The notes under the pieces: model-generated
What the model was told of the DNA's origin: nothing
Database searches by the model: none
What the model saw: the letters and a program-made list of their open reading frames with translations, nothing else
Shown here: piece by piece, positions 42,897-58,855 of the stretch
How positions within the stretch are numbered: position 1 is the stretch's first letter
Layout: every line of letters starts with the position of its first letter
From: Hymenolepis diminuta
Lineage: Eukaryota; Platyhelminthes; Cestoda; Cyclophyllidea; Hymenolepididae
NCBI GenBank assembly: GCA_900708905.1
Contig: CAADRB010000043.1
Span: 306,711-370,710 of the forward strand
Direction of reading: 5' to 3'
DNA: 64,000 nucleotides
Position numbers and translations under genes: made by a program

Positions 42897-44486
42897 CAAT
42901 CATGTTATTGTCTCAATGCTCAATTTTCAGGAATTGATTCCTCACTTCTGGCATGAGCTTGGTGTCTAGTTAATTTTAGTGAGTGGTTGATTTTGACACC
43001 GGTTCATTTTTACCTTCTCGCAGGTAGGTGAGATTAGCATCTTAAACGTAGCAGATCTCATCAGAGTTTGGTTAACGTGAATTTTAATAATGAGTCATGT
43101 GTTCTACCTCTTTACGAAAAGAGTAATAAAAAGAATTAATTACTTTAAATTTTCTAGAAATTTCCTATTAATTAATATGCTTCAAATCTGAATTTTCTTT
43201 AACACCACTTAGGATGGTCAAGTACTTCCTATTCCCACGAAAGTCAGATTTGAAACATAAAAGAAATTTGAGCAGGATTTATACCTTCCGAGTAGATATG
43301 GCCAGAGTATGAGTCACTATCTTCTGCTACCTTATTTGGAAACTAGATAGTGTCGTGTGCTGAAACCGTGGGAGGCAGTGATCTAGAAAACCACAAAACC
43401 ACCAAAAATATTAGAATAAAAAATGAAATAGAGGTTCTAGAAGAATTTTCCCGAATTTTAATACATTAGAATAGTAATAGTAAATATGAGGGGAAGTAAA
43501 ATTGAATAGTTTTGGTGCTATGAAGTGAATTCGTAAAAATTTGGTACGGTAATTTTTCTGCTTTCTTCCTGCTAGTCTGAGTAACTGTTGCCACCGTACC
43601 GACTGACAAGATATATCAATGGTTATGTGGTGTTACGTGAACTAACCCGAAAGGAAGTTGAAATGGACGGAGCAGAGAGGTTATTATTAATTACTCTTAA
43701 TAAAAAAACATTGCTTTCATTCCTAAGCGTATTCAGGAAGCTAATGGATATTTTAATAACTGACTCGTTCAACTTGAATGAACTCCGATGAGTTCTGCTA
43801 TGTTAGCTTCTATCATCCTGGTTACTGGAAGAAAAAAATGCATCTGGAGAGGTTGACCAACGGTTCAAATTAATAAATTGTTCATTAAGTTCTAAAATCT
43901 GCGAACATGAATTTACTCAGGAAATATGGAACAGATCCTGAAATTTGGACACTGAAATACTAGAACATGAAGCTGTGGACTATACACGAGAAGTAAAAGA
44001 TCGCAATTTGTAAAATTTGATGTCCTGACTTTAATTTCTACTCCTACTGGATTCCACTCCTTTCACCCATATTGTATTGTTCTACTGTTGGAATGCTTCT
44101 CTCGTTGAAAATTTGCATTTGCGAATAGTCATCTAATTCATAATTATCATCAATGACTATTGTACCTGGTCATTCCAGCTATGGGTACTCACTTATATTA
44201 TCTGAAGTAACAAACATTAATACTTCTGCTTATTCTTGCCTTCCAAAGTCTATATTGATGATTAATAAACAACAAACGCTTAGAGTAGCATATTATAGCA
44301 TCCCCAAGACTAATAAATTACCAATGCGTCATCTAATATTGACTAGCATTGAGTATTTTTTAATGGATCTCAAACCGGTGTTCTCGAAAAAATCTTTCTC
44401 CTAATTATTTTCCTTCCAAAATCCATTAAAGTTGTTGTTAACATCACTGACTTGGGTTGGCGAGGTTATTCTGGTATCAACCTAAT

Positions 44487-44603
44487 GAGAAACTCATATT
44501 CTACCAGCACTCTTTTTAACTGAAATTAACCAATGCGGCTGACCATTTCCAACATTGAATAGGTACCGATGTGACAGAGGTGCACATTGATCACTACGCC
44601 ACC
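44487..44603 (-). repeat. tRNA-derived SINE, copy B
   Basis: On the minus strand the head GGCGTAGTGATCAATGTGC is almost identical to copy A. The tail GGTAGAATATGAG matches copies A and C. The B-box is eroded. Confidence 0.5.
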
Positions 44604-47600
44604 CCTTTACTCTGTCTAGAACCTTAGTAATACTATTTATTTCATCATCGGGCAATGAGAAATGTTTAGAAACAGGTTCATTTTTCCCTCATAGCTAGTT
44701 CAGCATAGCCAGATCACGGATATGGCAATTTTTTCTTTATTTATCTGCTAGTGAATGGTGCTTAGTCATGGGTTCTTCTTGTCAAAATGCAGAGAATAAA
44801 ATATAATTTTTCACGTGAAATTTTCTATCACGAGCTACCCAAGTTGATATATAACCTGATGAGGCAAAAAAGATGATTGGAGGGAAGCTCAAATTTAGGA
44901 AATGTTATCTACCGCATTGGGGTATAATTCATCGCCTCCAACCTGTCATGTCATTTCAGAATGAATTTCACGTTTTAAATAAGGTGGTACACTTTGTGGG
45001 AGAGAGAGTTCATATATGAATCGAAAATAGTCAGCTTCCCACTGACAAGCGTTAAGCAGTTTTGATAGAGCAGTCGAAGATACCATATATGCTATTTTTA
45101 ATAATATGATGAGAATTCCGTTCGTTTTGACAAATAACACAAATGCATGAATTGCAGGTCATAAAGAGAAATAAATGATTTATAGACAACCAATCTACTA
45201 TTTTGGGCATATTATTATCTGTTATAAATTGGAACACTTCTTAGGAAATATACATGAACTGTATATGAAAATACTCAGCTAATTTAGAGAATAGCTGCAG
45301 AGACCAAAGTATGGATTCAGTTCAAAAATTGTGAAAGTGATTCAAATAGTGGTACAGGTATTTAGGCTACTTTAATATTTCTGCAAAATGGCAAGATGGG
45401 TAAGCTTATAGATATGACTTAATAATCTTAGCCTATCCACTTATGGAGATAAGTATAATGCGAGCGAAAATAACGAAAACTTCTAATTGATACACTGATA
45501 TATCCGCTAAAGTCATACTGAAATAGTAGAGGAATATTCATTGTCATCAACGAAAAATCAAACATTCAAATAGTCAGAAAATACACCCACTTCATTCTGC
45601 TTGATCTTGCGTCTTTTAATTTCAAAACATCAAGATATTTAGATTGTTAACATTATCGAAATTAAGCCAAGGAAAAATTAGAACTTGGACAGCTTCCGAA
45701 AGCTCTCTAAATCGAAGTCAAGAGTAATGCTTATGTAGCAATCAAGGGCAGTTAACCAAGGAAGGATCCCAAATTAGAGCGTCAGTAGAACAGTTGTTGT
45801 GGCTCAAATGGCCAACATTTAGAGAGAGAGAGGTAGCTGATAAAGTGCTTGTGAGTGAAATAGGTGGGTTGGCTGGTCGGTCAGTCAGTAATTGGCCAGT
45901 GTGGTGAGGGAGCATTTATCAAATTCCAGTCTGAACAACGCACTCGAGTGACTCATGGCAGGCCAAATAATCAACTTTGACAACCTGCGCTACAAACTCT
46001 GGTGTCAAATTGGTGCCACAAATTCAATAGAGAAATGCCTTATACAGATTAAAAGAAATGAAACGAATGGCATTTTGTTAAAATATTAGGAAATCTCAGG
46101 AAAATTAAAAAAACTAAAAGAACTTAACGGAACAAATTTTTAGATATGAACTTCATACAAATTGAAATACTTTCAGCGGCTCGTAAAAGGCGGGGCGGGA
46201 CCTTTAATCCTTCTGTTGTCAATCCAACTGACAGACCTTTAAAGATTTTTTTCTGTAATCAACTGTCAAAGTGAATTAAATTTGAATTCGACCTACTGTT
46301 GAGGTAAAGTGATTTATCATTAAACATATAAGGAATAATTTGAAATCTTTACTAAAATATTTAGTATAGAAGAGGTTATGACAACAAGGCTAAGCAAATA
46401 TGATTAAAATTGATCTAAGGAATCTATGACCGGTTTGATTATTAGTTTGTGTACCTGAAGGATCTAATGTTTGATACCAAATATAAAATAAACATTTAAA
46501 TTACTTAAATTAAAAATCTTCGGTTTTTTCAAAAATATATCAAATTATTTGTGATGACGTCTAACTGAAACCAATAAAAATGCCATTTAGAAATTTTGAT
46601 TAGTTAATTTCAGAATTCATTTAATAATACCTTTAATGAAATTTCATATTGGATATGAGCCCTACTGTTTTAGAAATTCCGCTCACTCTACCATCATTGT
46701 TTAGGAACTCTGAGCATTTGCTGAAATGAGTATTCTTAAAGGCCGAAAATCTAATGTTTAAAGCTTAAAACAGGGATATTTAATCAAAATTTAAAAGTCC
46801 CTAATCTCTGTCGCTTTCATCACCAAGTTTTCGGAATTTGGTACGGCGTGGATAATCTGTTACTCGTAGTTGGAAAATGAGTAATCCTAGTATTTGATGG
46901 CCCAAAGTGATAGAACATTTTTAGGATGAAGGCAAATCGGATATAATTTAAAATTTATTTCAAATTTTGGGTAATAAGATTGCGTAAAAAAACGTAACTA
47001 ATATATTTCCACGATAACGCGATTTTATCCCAAGGTCATACGAAATGTAATATAAGCTAACTTACGTAATATGAGCGTGATAAGATTCCACAGAAGTAAG
47101 AATGATCCAAGAAGATACTCTAACCAGACGTCACCGTGGTGCTGTCTAGCGGTAAATACAACTCCATCAAAACAGACGTAGTCTTAAGCAAAGACCTCCT
47201 GATGCGATAGACTTCTGATTGGTCAGAACAGTAGGTGCGCACGCGATTAGATACGCACGCACCAACCGAGCTTGGATGGATAAGATCGCACCTATATGTA
47301 TGAAGTCACAGAAGAAATAGAATTTGAATCAAAAAGAAGAGACAATTATTTTCGGTAATTATTGTCCAGGTAAAGGAAAAAATTACAGTTTTAACTGCGT
47401 GGACGTATCTAAAAACAAAGAACACTAAAACGGTAAAGGTAGAATTTTTAATCCGATTTCTGGATCAGTCAGTTTATATGCCTTTTAATTTATGTGGTCG
47501 AGTTTGTTATAGGAAGATCTGGCGTTCCAAATTTCAAATTTCAGTTTGGAATAACAGTTCATGTCAAAGTGTATGAAGCATGTTAATTAGTAGATTTATT

Positions 47601-50600
47601 TGGGTCTGTTTATACCATATGCTTATCTCTTCTTATGAAAAAGGGTACCTAGTAAATATTTAATGCTTATGTTATACAAATGTAATATATCACAATAAAT
47701 ATTAATACAGTTAATAAAGATTATTTAAATTTTATCATGTCGATATTTTTTGAAGCTGAGCTTACTTCTCTTGCAGGGCTTTTCAGAATTAATTTTTAAG
47801 TTGACCTTTATGTTCGTCCCATTTCTTAAAGGATTATACAAAACAAACACTACTTAATAAATATATTTTCTTTTGTTTGGCCTCCGAAAATCTTTATTCC
47901 CAAGGAAGATAAAAGTAAATGAGAAAGTTAATCACAAATAACTAACATTTATCGATTTCACTTTTTGGCCTGAGTAATGATTTATATTGATATGCGAAAA
48001 CATTTCGGACTAGTCACCAGAAGATCGGTATCATATTAAATTTTTCACGAATTATTTCTGCACAGAAGTATGTATTTTCTAACAAGCAGTTTCTAAAGTT
48101 TGAATGCTTCAAATCATTTTCAAAAGCTGTTTTCTTTTTTATTTGCAAAACTTACTAAGTGCAATAATGTAGATAATTAATTAAAAGAACTCTTCCAAAT
48201 TTCTCCCCCATTAATTAATGAAGTTAGAATGATCTCCAACTAAGCCCTTTAGAAATAGTTTACAACTAATTCAGAGAAAAAGCATTAAGAACGAGGAAAT
48301 GTATTTTCTGTTGTATATTAATTTGATATAAAAAGGCATTTATTTAGGAAGTTGAATTAAAGAAAATAATCAGAAACTGCGATTGTTAAATTGAACCTTA
48401 GAAGCTATTCGATCTCTAACCTTCTTCATTTCTGAGAATACTAAGTGTGAATGACCGGAAAAAATCGCCGAAGGGGTCACTGAGCTAAGTTTTCTTCAAC
48501 TGTCACTTAAATATTTAACTTCTATTAATTGCATAAAGTTTGTTAATGCATGAGTATTAGAAAGCGGCTACTCACTTTTTTGATTTACCAACTTTTTAAA
48601 ATGTAGTCCAAGGTAAGTCAAATTTTCCTTGTGATGTATTTGCTTAAAAACTCCTTTTATTCAGGATGATAAAACAATATACGTTAACGTAAAAAGTGCC
48701 TTTCTACCTATTTTTTGACGAGTTCTCACTATATTGATTGATGAGTATTCAACGAAATGCCTTATCTACATATATGCTCCTAAATATAAACTATCATAGC
48801 ATAATCGTTGGGCTCCATAGGTGCTGATAAATTAATCCGATATGATACTGTGATCAAGGCAATCAAAAAGCTATGCAATTCCTTTGAAGATTTAGGTAGG
48901 TTGGTAGGTAGGCTGTGCTGCAGCTGGTCATTTAGGTAATGTCAAGCCCAATATTAAGCCGGCCTACAGACACATGCCCGATAATCACCTTTGACCGACT
49001 GGCCGGTAAGCTTGCTCTGCAGATCTTGCCCCGGTGTACAAATAGCATATGAATCCTTTGCCTTAGATAAACTTGTATACTGTGGTACTAGTTGGTTTGG
49101 AAACGATTAATATTTAATACTTGAGATTTTAGTGATTAATGTTAGTAGAGTTCGGATGCTTTATTTATTTGAACAATAATTATTCTATAATTTCAATCAA
49201 TGGATTACTGCTAATAATATATTATTTTTTCTCATTCACAATATTTCCCCAAAACTAGATGTAGATCTCAATTATGGATTGCCTGAAAATTCTGATAACT
49301 TGACTAATCATAACCATTTATTTATGAAAAGTCTTTATCAGGGCGGCAATGCATAATACTTCTTAACATACTTTAAAAGAATGTTTGCCTATCGATTTTG
49401 AGTCGCTGCCGAATTGGCTTTTAAATGTTATCTAGTACACTTTTTTTTAAAAAGTTGGAGAAAATTTATGAAAATAAGTTTGCTAACTAATTTGACTCCC
49501 AAAAGATAAGGAGGATAGTAATTTGCATACATATAGAGAGATACAAATAGAGTGCAAAAAGTGTGTTAGATGTGTATGATTACCAAAAGAAAGACTTATC
49601 GAAGATTACAACGTATCAAATAGACGTTTTCGGTTATAAGATGAAGTATGGATATTGAAATGGAATGATCGACGACTTATTGTAATTAGCTGGACTCAAT
49701 ATTTCTGAACATTACAGACATGAACTCACTCATTACCTCGGAGTAGACTTTTGAACATTAGGACGTAGTGAACTGAGCAAAAAATTCACCACAGAGCATA
49801 AAGAAGATGTCATGACATTTACCAGTTACAACATCAAAATATGAAGCAGTTAACTATGCCCATTAAATAAAAACATAACCAGTATTTAAAAACCGGCATT
49901 AGTAATACAATACAATAAGTTCATTTGTTTACCGATCGCATCGAAGATATGAATGGAATGAATTTTAATATATTGATGAGATTCTATGAGACATTATCCT
50001 CTTCCCTAGACGTCCTTCCCCAGCTTTACGTTGCAGTGTTTAGAGCCGAAGGTGATACTCATCTAAACATTTTCTCTTCTCTCAGCTTATAGTCAATCGC
50101 CTTGCCTTAACTCATTGGACTAGTTTATTATGTAGCATGTTCAAAAGCTTTCTGACGATAAATTTTTTTGATATTTTGCCCCTGCAGTGGGTTTTAATTT
50201 TGATAATGGAATTGCGTCTATACAATTCAAAAGCTCTTTAAAAGGGGTTCATCGAACGCACTTAAAATGCTATTAAACAATATGTTTAAAAGTAGAATTA
50301 TTACACTTAAGATTTAATTTAAATTGCATTTTAATAGGTTTTAATCTTTAATAACTTGAATTTTGCTTTGAAATTTGTGAAATATCAAATTCCCTTTACT
50401 ATTGTATATCTGTCAAGTTTTTGTAAACGGACTTCTGCACGATTTTATAAGTTTCCAAAATTTTTATCTCTAGGACCAAAGAAGCAATTCAGTTAGCAAA
50501 TCATTTATCTGAAGAATTGAAGCAAAAATATTGGTGCAGTATCCATTTACTGGAATAGTTTTTGTTTAAATGTGTGCGTTCTTCAGCAGTAAATTTAAAG

Positions 50601-53600
50601 TACCAATTTGTCGCATTGGTACAAATTTATGCTCCGAAATATTCGGATTAATGAGCATTTTTGGAATGAATTAAGAAATAGTTCAACAAATAGTTTTTTT
50701 ATGAACGAGGCACATGTTTTGTAAATAAACTAACAAGTTATGCATTTTGATAAATTATCCATAATTTAGTAAAAAAATTATCTAGCTCAAGAATTCACTT
50801 ACTACCGTAAAATTGGCATTAGATCTGAGGAGATAAAAGTGATATTTTTAAGGTTTTGGTCATGGAAATGAAGAATAATTTTGAACTAGAATTTTGGTTT
50901 AACATTTGGTCCACTTCATTAAGATTTTTTGATAAGATTATGGAGAATTAACAAAGTTCTAGGAGTAACCTAAGCTGGATTAAGGAGCTCACTAAAAATG
51001 GCTATTTTTGACTTTCCAAAAACTTTATCAAAAGCAAATTGGAGTCACAATCTAAAAACGTAAAAATTTGCTTTAGAAAAGCAAGATTGTGACTTCTCTC
51101 TCAAAGCTACCTTGAAGAAAGTGCATGAGTACAACTAATGAGTAATATATATAAACAGTGAGGGACTTTGTATGAAGGGACAAATATGGAATTAGTAAAG
51201 GTGAATCATTACTAGAAGACAGGTTAATGATCAATCATTAGAGCTGATAACGATTTGCAACTTCAGGATTTGACCTTATTAAAAAGTTTGCTTAGTCTAT
51301 ATAAGGTATTTAATCAAGATACTGGTACTAATTTATGAATGAGGATTCAATAAAGTCCCTTGCATGTTAGATGAGAGATTTAAGATATTTGCAAACTTTT
51401 CAATATAAAAAGAGGATTTAATTTAAACCAGTGAATTAATCATTTACCAACATGTTTAAATACAGAAATCTGAAAGAAAAGCAGTGATTTTGGGATAATA
51501 AAAAGACATGATAAGGTTCAAATTTTTCGTATTTAATGAAATCTAAATTTATTAAAACGCCAAAATTCCACTCATTTATTTTAATTATTAGTCGCCTAAT
51601 CATCTTATTATTCACGAAGTGAGTTTATTTCAAGTGTATTTCAAATATAAAAAATATACAACGACTTTCACCATTCAGATAACACTTCTATATTTTTTGA
51701 AACAGAAATAAATAGTGAATGACAGAATACGGACAGATTGATGACACTTCATTCAACCGGCGGGCTTCAGTAATAATCATCACAGCGTGTGGTTGAATGA
51801 TACACACCAACTGTCGGTGTATCATGTAGTGATAAAGTTCAGTTCCTCCTCATAATATTCCTTATTTCTTTCCGAATCCCTATAATTTTCATTTACGCTG
51901 AATGAAGAAGTAAATGTCACTGTGACTCGAAAACATTGGGGATTACTAACAAGACCTCCACTGTTTTTTACCTGGTGATTTAAAGTTAAAAACATAGAAG
52001 AAGATGCAGTCTGATAGACGACATCTTTTCATATTTTTGGCTGCTTCGAGAATGTAATATGTTTCTTTTGTGTAGAAAATATAATAAAATTTTATTTTTA
52101 ATAATACAGCGAAAGCGAATATATTTGCAAAGCTTCCTCTCTTTAAAGCGACAATGATACAATTCATAAGTAACCCGAATTCAGCTCAATTTCATATCTG
52201 GGTGACTTCCAAATATACCTTAAATGTATTCAATTTACCTACTGTATTATGGTATTAGAAGTAAGAAATGTAATTAAGACTTTCTTACCGCAAATCATAA
52301 GGAATTTTACACCTTAGTGCTCTATACTGCAAGGTAAATTTTCACTGTGTAATTCTTTTTATCTACAAAATTCATGATTTTAGACCTCTAAAATAAATTA
52401 ACCGTCAATTTTATTGTGTACAATTATCTGATTATGATTCACTAGTTAGGGGTAAATTAGGAAATTATAACAGGCCTGATAACACTCCGTTAATTCCTGA
52501 GGAATATTCCACACATGGATGGCTTCATAGTTAAATGCTTAGTACAGCAAATTAATGAAGCTAATACGAGAGGAGTATTGTATGAGCATAGCAAGTTGCC
52601 ACAGCTGATGGTATTCAGAGAAAATAGACTTGAATTAAACAATAGAAAGTTATGATTTGCAAAACTGACAAAACTGAGTGCTTAACACTTTCAAAAAGTG
52701 CTGAGCCGATTAAAGTTGCTATCAAATTTTTCTCCTCTTCGTTTTGGTATATGAAACTTTGTCGAACAAAAATCTTTAAAGATAAAACTGCAAGTAGGAT
52801 TTTAACAAAAATTGTTAAATTAATTTACATAAACCATTTTATATTAAAGTTTTGTTGGTTTAGACATTTGCCTACCCAAAAGTTAACTGAAAATTATTAA
52901 CTTGAATCAACAGGAACCACCTCAATTGGAAAATTTTTCTAGTATTCAAGCCCTATAAAGATTCACTTTTCCTGATTACTTTGTATTCTACAATAAGTTG
53001 GAAAAATTTTACAATAAATGGTCCAAGGAACTTCAAGTAAAGTTTACTTTTAACATTATTTATTGAAATTGCAGTGTGCTTTGATTAAAAACTGATTTTT
53101 CACTCTCAAAATAAAGTTTTTTTGTGAAAAGGATATGATAAAAACATGCTTAACAAGATAAATTATTTTAAATGTGGTGTAGTAACAGAAATTGCTTCGA
53201 AGTTCCTGATGAACCATCTGGCTTTCAGTTTTGCATGACAATTCTGGAAATCTTTGAATAGATCTGAGTATGCACTTCGTTAATGGTCCATTATTAAGTT
53301 TTCTTCCGAAAATTGATTTCCGAATTTGTATTTCAAATGTCCAAATTTCACCACATAATGAAATTACAAATGAAGATGAGAATTGAGAGTTCTCAAATGC
53401 AGAGGAATCAAGCTGATGTATGAGAACTAAACATTAGAAGAAAGAAATTTACCAAAATATTAACTTTTTTAAATAAAGGCTTGAGATATTAATTTACTGT
53501 ACAATAGCAACATTTTTAGCAATTTAAAAAATATGTAGTAGCTTTTTGTTACCTTATTAAAGCATCTTGATTGATAACAAATGAATATCGTGCTTTATAC

Positions 53601-56600
53601 AACTATTAGATAGAAAGAATATAAAATGTTACTTTTTGTTAGTAAAATACGTGTATATTTTTGTATACTACTAGAATGAACTTCTATTTGCGCAAATGTT
53701 CCACCTTTGATACATTTTTCTCAAATTAATTATACACAACAAAGCCCATTTATAATTCTCCCAAGAGGGGTCAATGAAGTTGCCGAAAAATATATGTGAA
53801 GCTGAAGGGCGTAAGTTGGTATTAGCTTGCCGCTCAAGTGACACATAATTAGTTGAGTGAAGCCAAATTTACCCACGACAAAGTCCAGTGACCATAAATT
53901 CTCTAATGTCTAGCTGAAAAGTTTCTCAATGTGGAAGAATATATCATTATAGAAATATAAAGGTGGCAAATGCATGATATATTACTGCCTCGAATCATAT
54001 TATCTAACCAAAATCATAATATTTATAGTAAAAGCGAATGATTCGTAAAATATTATTTTTGATAACAGTGAGGAAGAAATAGCAGATAATGCTGTTAAAC
54101 TGCCAATTACCAGAATGTCATTACCATTTCTATTAATAATGAGCTTAATATTCATCAATGTTCAATAAATTTTGAGAAAATCTTTCCCATCTGAAAATCT
54201 TGGATAAAAGCTAAAGATAATAAGCTAGAACCAAAAGTGTCCTTAAATCTCATATGAATAATGAGAAAAAGAGAAAATTCCAAACATTACAGACCAAATT
54301 TCATTCTCCTCTTCCCTAAAATTACGAATTGCTTCGTTCGATTAGCATAAAGCCTGAACAAAGTTCAAATTGGAAAAGCTCAGGAGAAGGAATATTCTTC
54401 TGATTCGTTGACCCTCACTTCTACTGCCCAAATACTCCGTCTTAAAAGTGATCGTACTCTCTATCAACGAACTTCTCCTTTTCTATATGTTTGGATGTTT
54501 CACCATGACGAAATATCGTAAAGCTCCTTGCCTTGCCATGTGAAATAAGTAACTACTGGAGATATTTTGAAATTCCGAGTATCCATAGACTCATTATTTA
54601 ATTACCTTATTCTCTTTTTGTATCTTTCTGTCAGTGTTATGTCATTAACTTCTTTCTTTTATTCTTGAAAGTTTGTAGAACCGATTTCCTTTTCAAAAAT
54701 CACTATACTGAAGCTTTAAAACGTTCTTGCATTTTCTAATTCTAAGATTTCTCAATTCATGTTAATAGAAAAGAGTACCACAGCTCTAAAACGGCTATGT
54801 ATTCACACTCATCGTAGGACAGTCCGACGACCGAAAACATATCATCCTTTTGAGTTGCCATTCTCTTATTCAGGATTATTTGTGGTTCTTCCATTCTCAA
54901 ATTAGTGTGATTTCTGGTCTCTCAACCTGTTATGCGGCATGTCAATATACTTGCACTCACCTAAGGGACATAATTAGCTTTATCTGAATGAAGAATGGGA
55001 TAAATGCTTCCTCAAATTCAATGAATCTGTAGCGATCACCAAATTCGTTAACAACTATGATATCCAGGAAGACGATAAGACAAACGTTGAAAGGTGTCAT
55101 TGCCAAGAAACGGCATTTGATAAAAAAAAGACAGTATGAGACAGGAAGTAAAGAAGGGTAAGTGTGAAGGGAAGGAATCGAACGTTACAGCTCATTCAGT
55201 TGGATCAAGCTAAGTTAGAAATAGAGACTTTCAGATGTCCCAGATTGGTGCCATATATGGTCGGTCTGATACAGTCAGATGTCTCGAACAATTAGATACA
55301 AATTGGTCAGGCTAATCTGAATCGTAGTTGGGCATCTCCCAGCAATATAACAGATTCTTATTAATTATTTGAGTATTAGATTTTGTTTTCTACTTTATCC
55401 ATTATCCATAAAAATTTATCCCCTTTCCAAATATTGACTAGTTTGAACAAAATTTACTAGTACAAGTCACGGCTGTTAGTACGGCAGAAGGATTAGGGAA
55501 ATTAGTATTATTTCGAATCAATTTTGAGATTGGTTTGTGACTTTTAAGATATTTCAGCTATTTGAGTCTATTTGTTTAATACCTGCTGAGCGTAAAATTA
55601 TTCTGACTGCTAGCTAAGATTCACAAAGTTCTTTTCGTTATCATCGATTTCAGAAATCAGTCTTGATAAGTTCGATAGCGTGTATTTGGAACTGTAAAGA
55701 TTTGGAGTGGGAAGAATGTGGTGCATTGATGTGGGTTTCAATCGATCTACCTCAGTCTGGTCTCAGTATTGTTCAGCTCAAATGCGCTCCTCTTGCCCAG
55801 GACCCTGATGTCTGATTCCCTCATCCTTTCCACGTCAACGCTATTCCATCTCCATAATGAGTGAAAGGTAAGGCGACACGGCTACTATTGTAGTTATTTA
55901 AAAATAAAATACAATTATCTGTATTTTGGGGACATTAATAGTAATAGTTCTTCAGCCTCTTACATGATAAAATAACTTTCACGACTGTATAAAACGGCAT
56001 CTAGAATAGGAGTTTTTAGTTTAACTAGGGTTGATAGATCTAAAAGAAAAATCTATTTCATATTTTGATTATCGACTTCGTTTTTTTGATTCTACGGCCA
56101 AGGTTTTGATTGTTACTCTATTGACATCGGTGGGTTATTGTGAGAGTTAAAACACTTCCATTTCATTTCCATATTACTTTTACAAACTGGGGTCAATAAA
56201 TAAACTTTGTTGCCTTCTTCTTTCTAAAATGAAAATTTCGCATGAGTTTGAGTCTTGGGTGGGACTTTTTATGCTTTCGGATTACTTGGGAAAGCAAGTT
56301 TCGATTTGAGATTCATTTTTAGAGAAAATGTGGGATATTTTCCCTGATTGAAGGCTTTCACAAACGGACGTCTGCAGTCATTTACAGTTCCATCGCCGCA
56401 TTTCTCGAAATAGGTCTAATTTAATTGATTTAGGCAGAAAGCAAACTGATCGAATTGAACACCTCGTGTTCGAGCAATACTCCAATCATCATAGCTGCGA
56501 AATACTCATTTGGTAAATGGAAAGATTTGCAGCTTTAATACTTGCAAATTTTGATCATGAGAGGCAGTGCTTTTTACTAATAGTCAGTTGCAGATGTTGT

Positions 56601-57114
56601 AGGCACAAATCTTGCATAAATGCTTTGTCATCTCACTGACGATAAAATAAATAGCTGTGTATGTTTACAAGTTTTCGTGGGACCTTACAAACTGTTTGAG
56701 AGAGAGAATTCCAAGAGTAGTCAATTCTTATCAATTCAGCAAAGGAATAAGTAGGTTATTTAATGATTTCAAAACAAAATGCAATGGATTTATAGCCTTT
56801 TTCTCCAGTACTCAATGTTTATTTGAGGATTAGCTAAAAGTTAATAGTAATGAGGATCTTAAAAATGTCTAACAGCAGAGGATGAAATTAGTTGGTAAAT
56901 ACTTATGCATCGTAATGAAGTTAGCGTAACTTTCATGCCTACCAAATAAGAATATCAGGTTAAGAATTCACTTATCGAAAAATGAAATTTTCAATGGTAG
57001 TCGTTAGATAATGGATGACTTCGATTTTTCCAGTGACTGCTTTCCAAATCGATTGAGGAAAGTATTAGCAATAGTAAATTTGGGTTAAGAGAAGGTATCT
57101 TGAATCCACTTTTA

Positions 57115-57225
57115 TGAAAAACTCGCATTCTACCATCCCCATTTTTGACCAGAATCAACTTGTCCGGTTGATCATCCACATCAATGAATGTGGACCTCTG
57201 ACTTATCAAAGTGATCAAGTACATC
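57115..57225 (-). repeat. tRNA-derived SINE, copy C (eroded head)
   Basis: The tail (GGTCAAAAATGGGGATGGTAG at the low-coordinate end) aligns well with copies A and B. The tRNA-like head is only partly recognisable (TTGATCACTTTGATAAGTCAG). Same orientation as the other two. Confidence 0.4.
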
Positions 57226-58855
57226 AACTATTCACCCACTTTTAAACATCTCTGGTAAAAAATCAACAAGATTCGGAGGGACTAAATTATGAAAACTGAG
57301 CCTTGGAAATTACTAAGTGGATTATACTCACTATGAAAATTAGACACTTCCAACATTCAAAGGAAAAAGGATGTCTAGGTCTGGATGATTTAGCGGGTCA
57401 CAGAATTCAATGCTCTCATCAGAGAGACTCCATAATGATACCCTCTACCCAAGATGAGCATTGCAAAACGCTTTCCTAAAGAGGCTTAGAAGTTAATAGA
57501 AATTAACAGAAGAATTTGTCACAGAACATGACGATCAACTCCATGTTAATGCTATTTTTATCCACTTATTCGCATAAATGGCAATAAAGGGGAAATAGAA
57601 TACAAAAATAATGTTCGAACTTTATATAACGATATTCTGTCGTCTTGTGAAAAATTAGTCACCGTACAAGGTTATTCTTTACTAAGGGAAACAATTCTAT
57701 AATTAAACGTTATTTTTAATATAAAAGGAAGGAAAACATAAAATAAAATTTTAATAATATCAATGATCTGCTCACTTTCATTTTCTCCTTGATGATGTTC
57801 AAACACATTGTAAACATAGCAACCATTTAAATTTGCGCATCGTTAACAGGTGGCTTTTATTGTTAGGGAAATTTTCTTTAAAATTTTCGTACATCTTCGA
57901 ACTGACCGAGTTTGAAGATTCTGGGGAATATAGGGAGTGTGTAGACATGGGAAGAGTCCTGGAAAAATACCGCGAGAAACTGAAACTGTAAGTGACTTTC
58001 CTCTGTGCAAGATTGGTGATTCGATGATTTAATCCCCAACACAGATAAGTTTTTTCCAGATAACCATTCTTGGGAAGTTTTATTTGGGGCAAAATTGGTT
58101 TAATCGAATTTTAGATTCTTTATCCTTTTGATAAAGTATAAACTCGGAATTCTAAAGAGATAAAAAAGAAAACTTTTTACACTGGGAAAAAACAATATTC
58201 AGCGTATGATAAAAGTGCTATAGCCGGAATCAAGTGGTTGAATACGGATTTTGAAATGGAAAGAGTGGTATATGAATTGCAAAATATAACAGTAAAGCAG
58301 GTAACTTTGATTCGACATATTCTGGCACTTATTAATGAGTGGAAAATGAAGCGAAGAATTTATCAACTTGATTGAGCTTTCTAGCTACAAAGAAGATTTT
58401 GCTTTGTATTATATACTTCATCATGTAGGGGCATAAGAGTGCCTCTGAATATAAAAGGTCAATGTGAGATTCATATGAAATATGGAAATCCGAACTTGGA
58501 ACGTTCTTGTATCTTCTCCTATGGAAAAAATGTCTAAGCGCTATATAACATTCTTATCTGAAAAAAAAATGGCTTCGAATTTTAGTGTGAGTTGGCATTA
58601 CACGATAGTGTTGATGAATAAACATCCGTTTCTTATTCAATGCTTCGATTCGAATGGGTATTACCTAAAAGGGAAGATAGATTAAATGCATTCCCAATTT
58701 GCAGCAAGTGTAATAACTACTTGATAAATTAATGCATTTATACATCAAATCACTTACTACAATAGGGACTGTTTGAGAAATCATTCCCAAATCAAATTAT
58801 ACACTTATTGAAGGACGGAGAGCAATCAAAGATCAAAGCAACAGAATTGTGTGTT

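Noticed and set aside
57799..58092. 97-codon minus-strand open frame
   Set aside because: No recognisable domain, repeat or splice signals; expected by chance in this much non-coding DNA.
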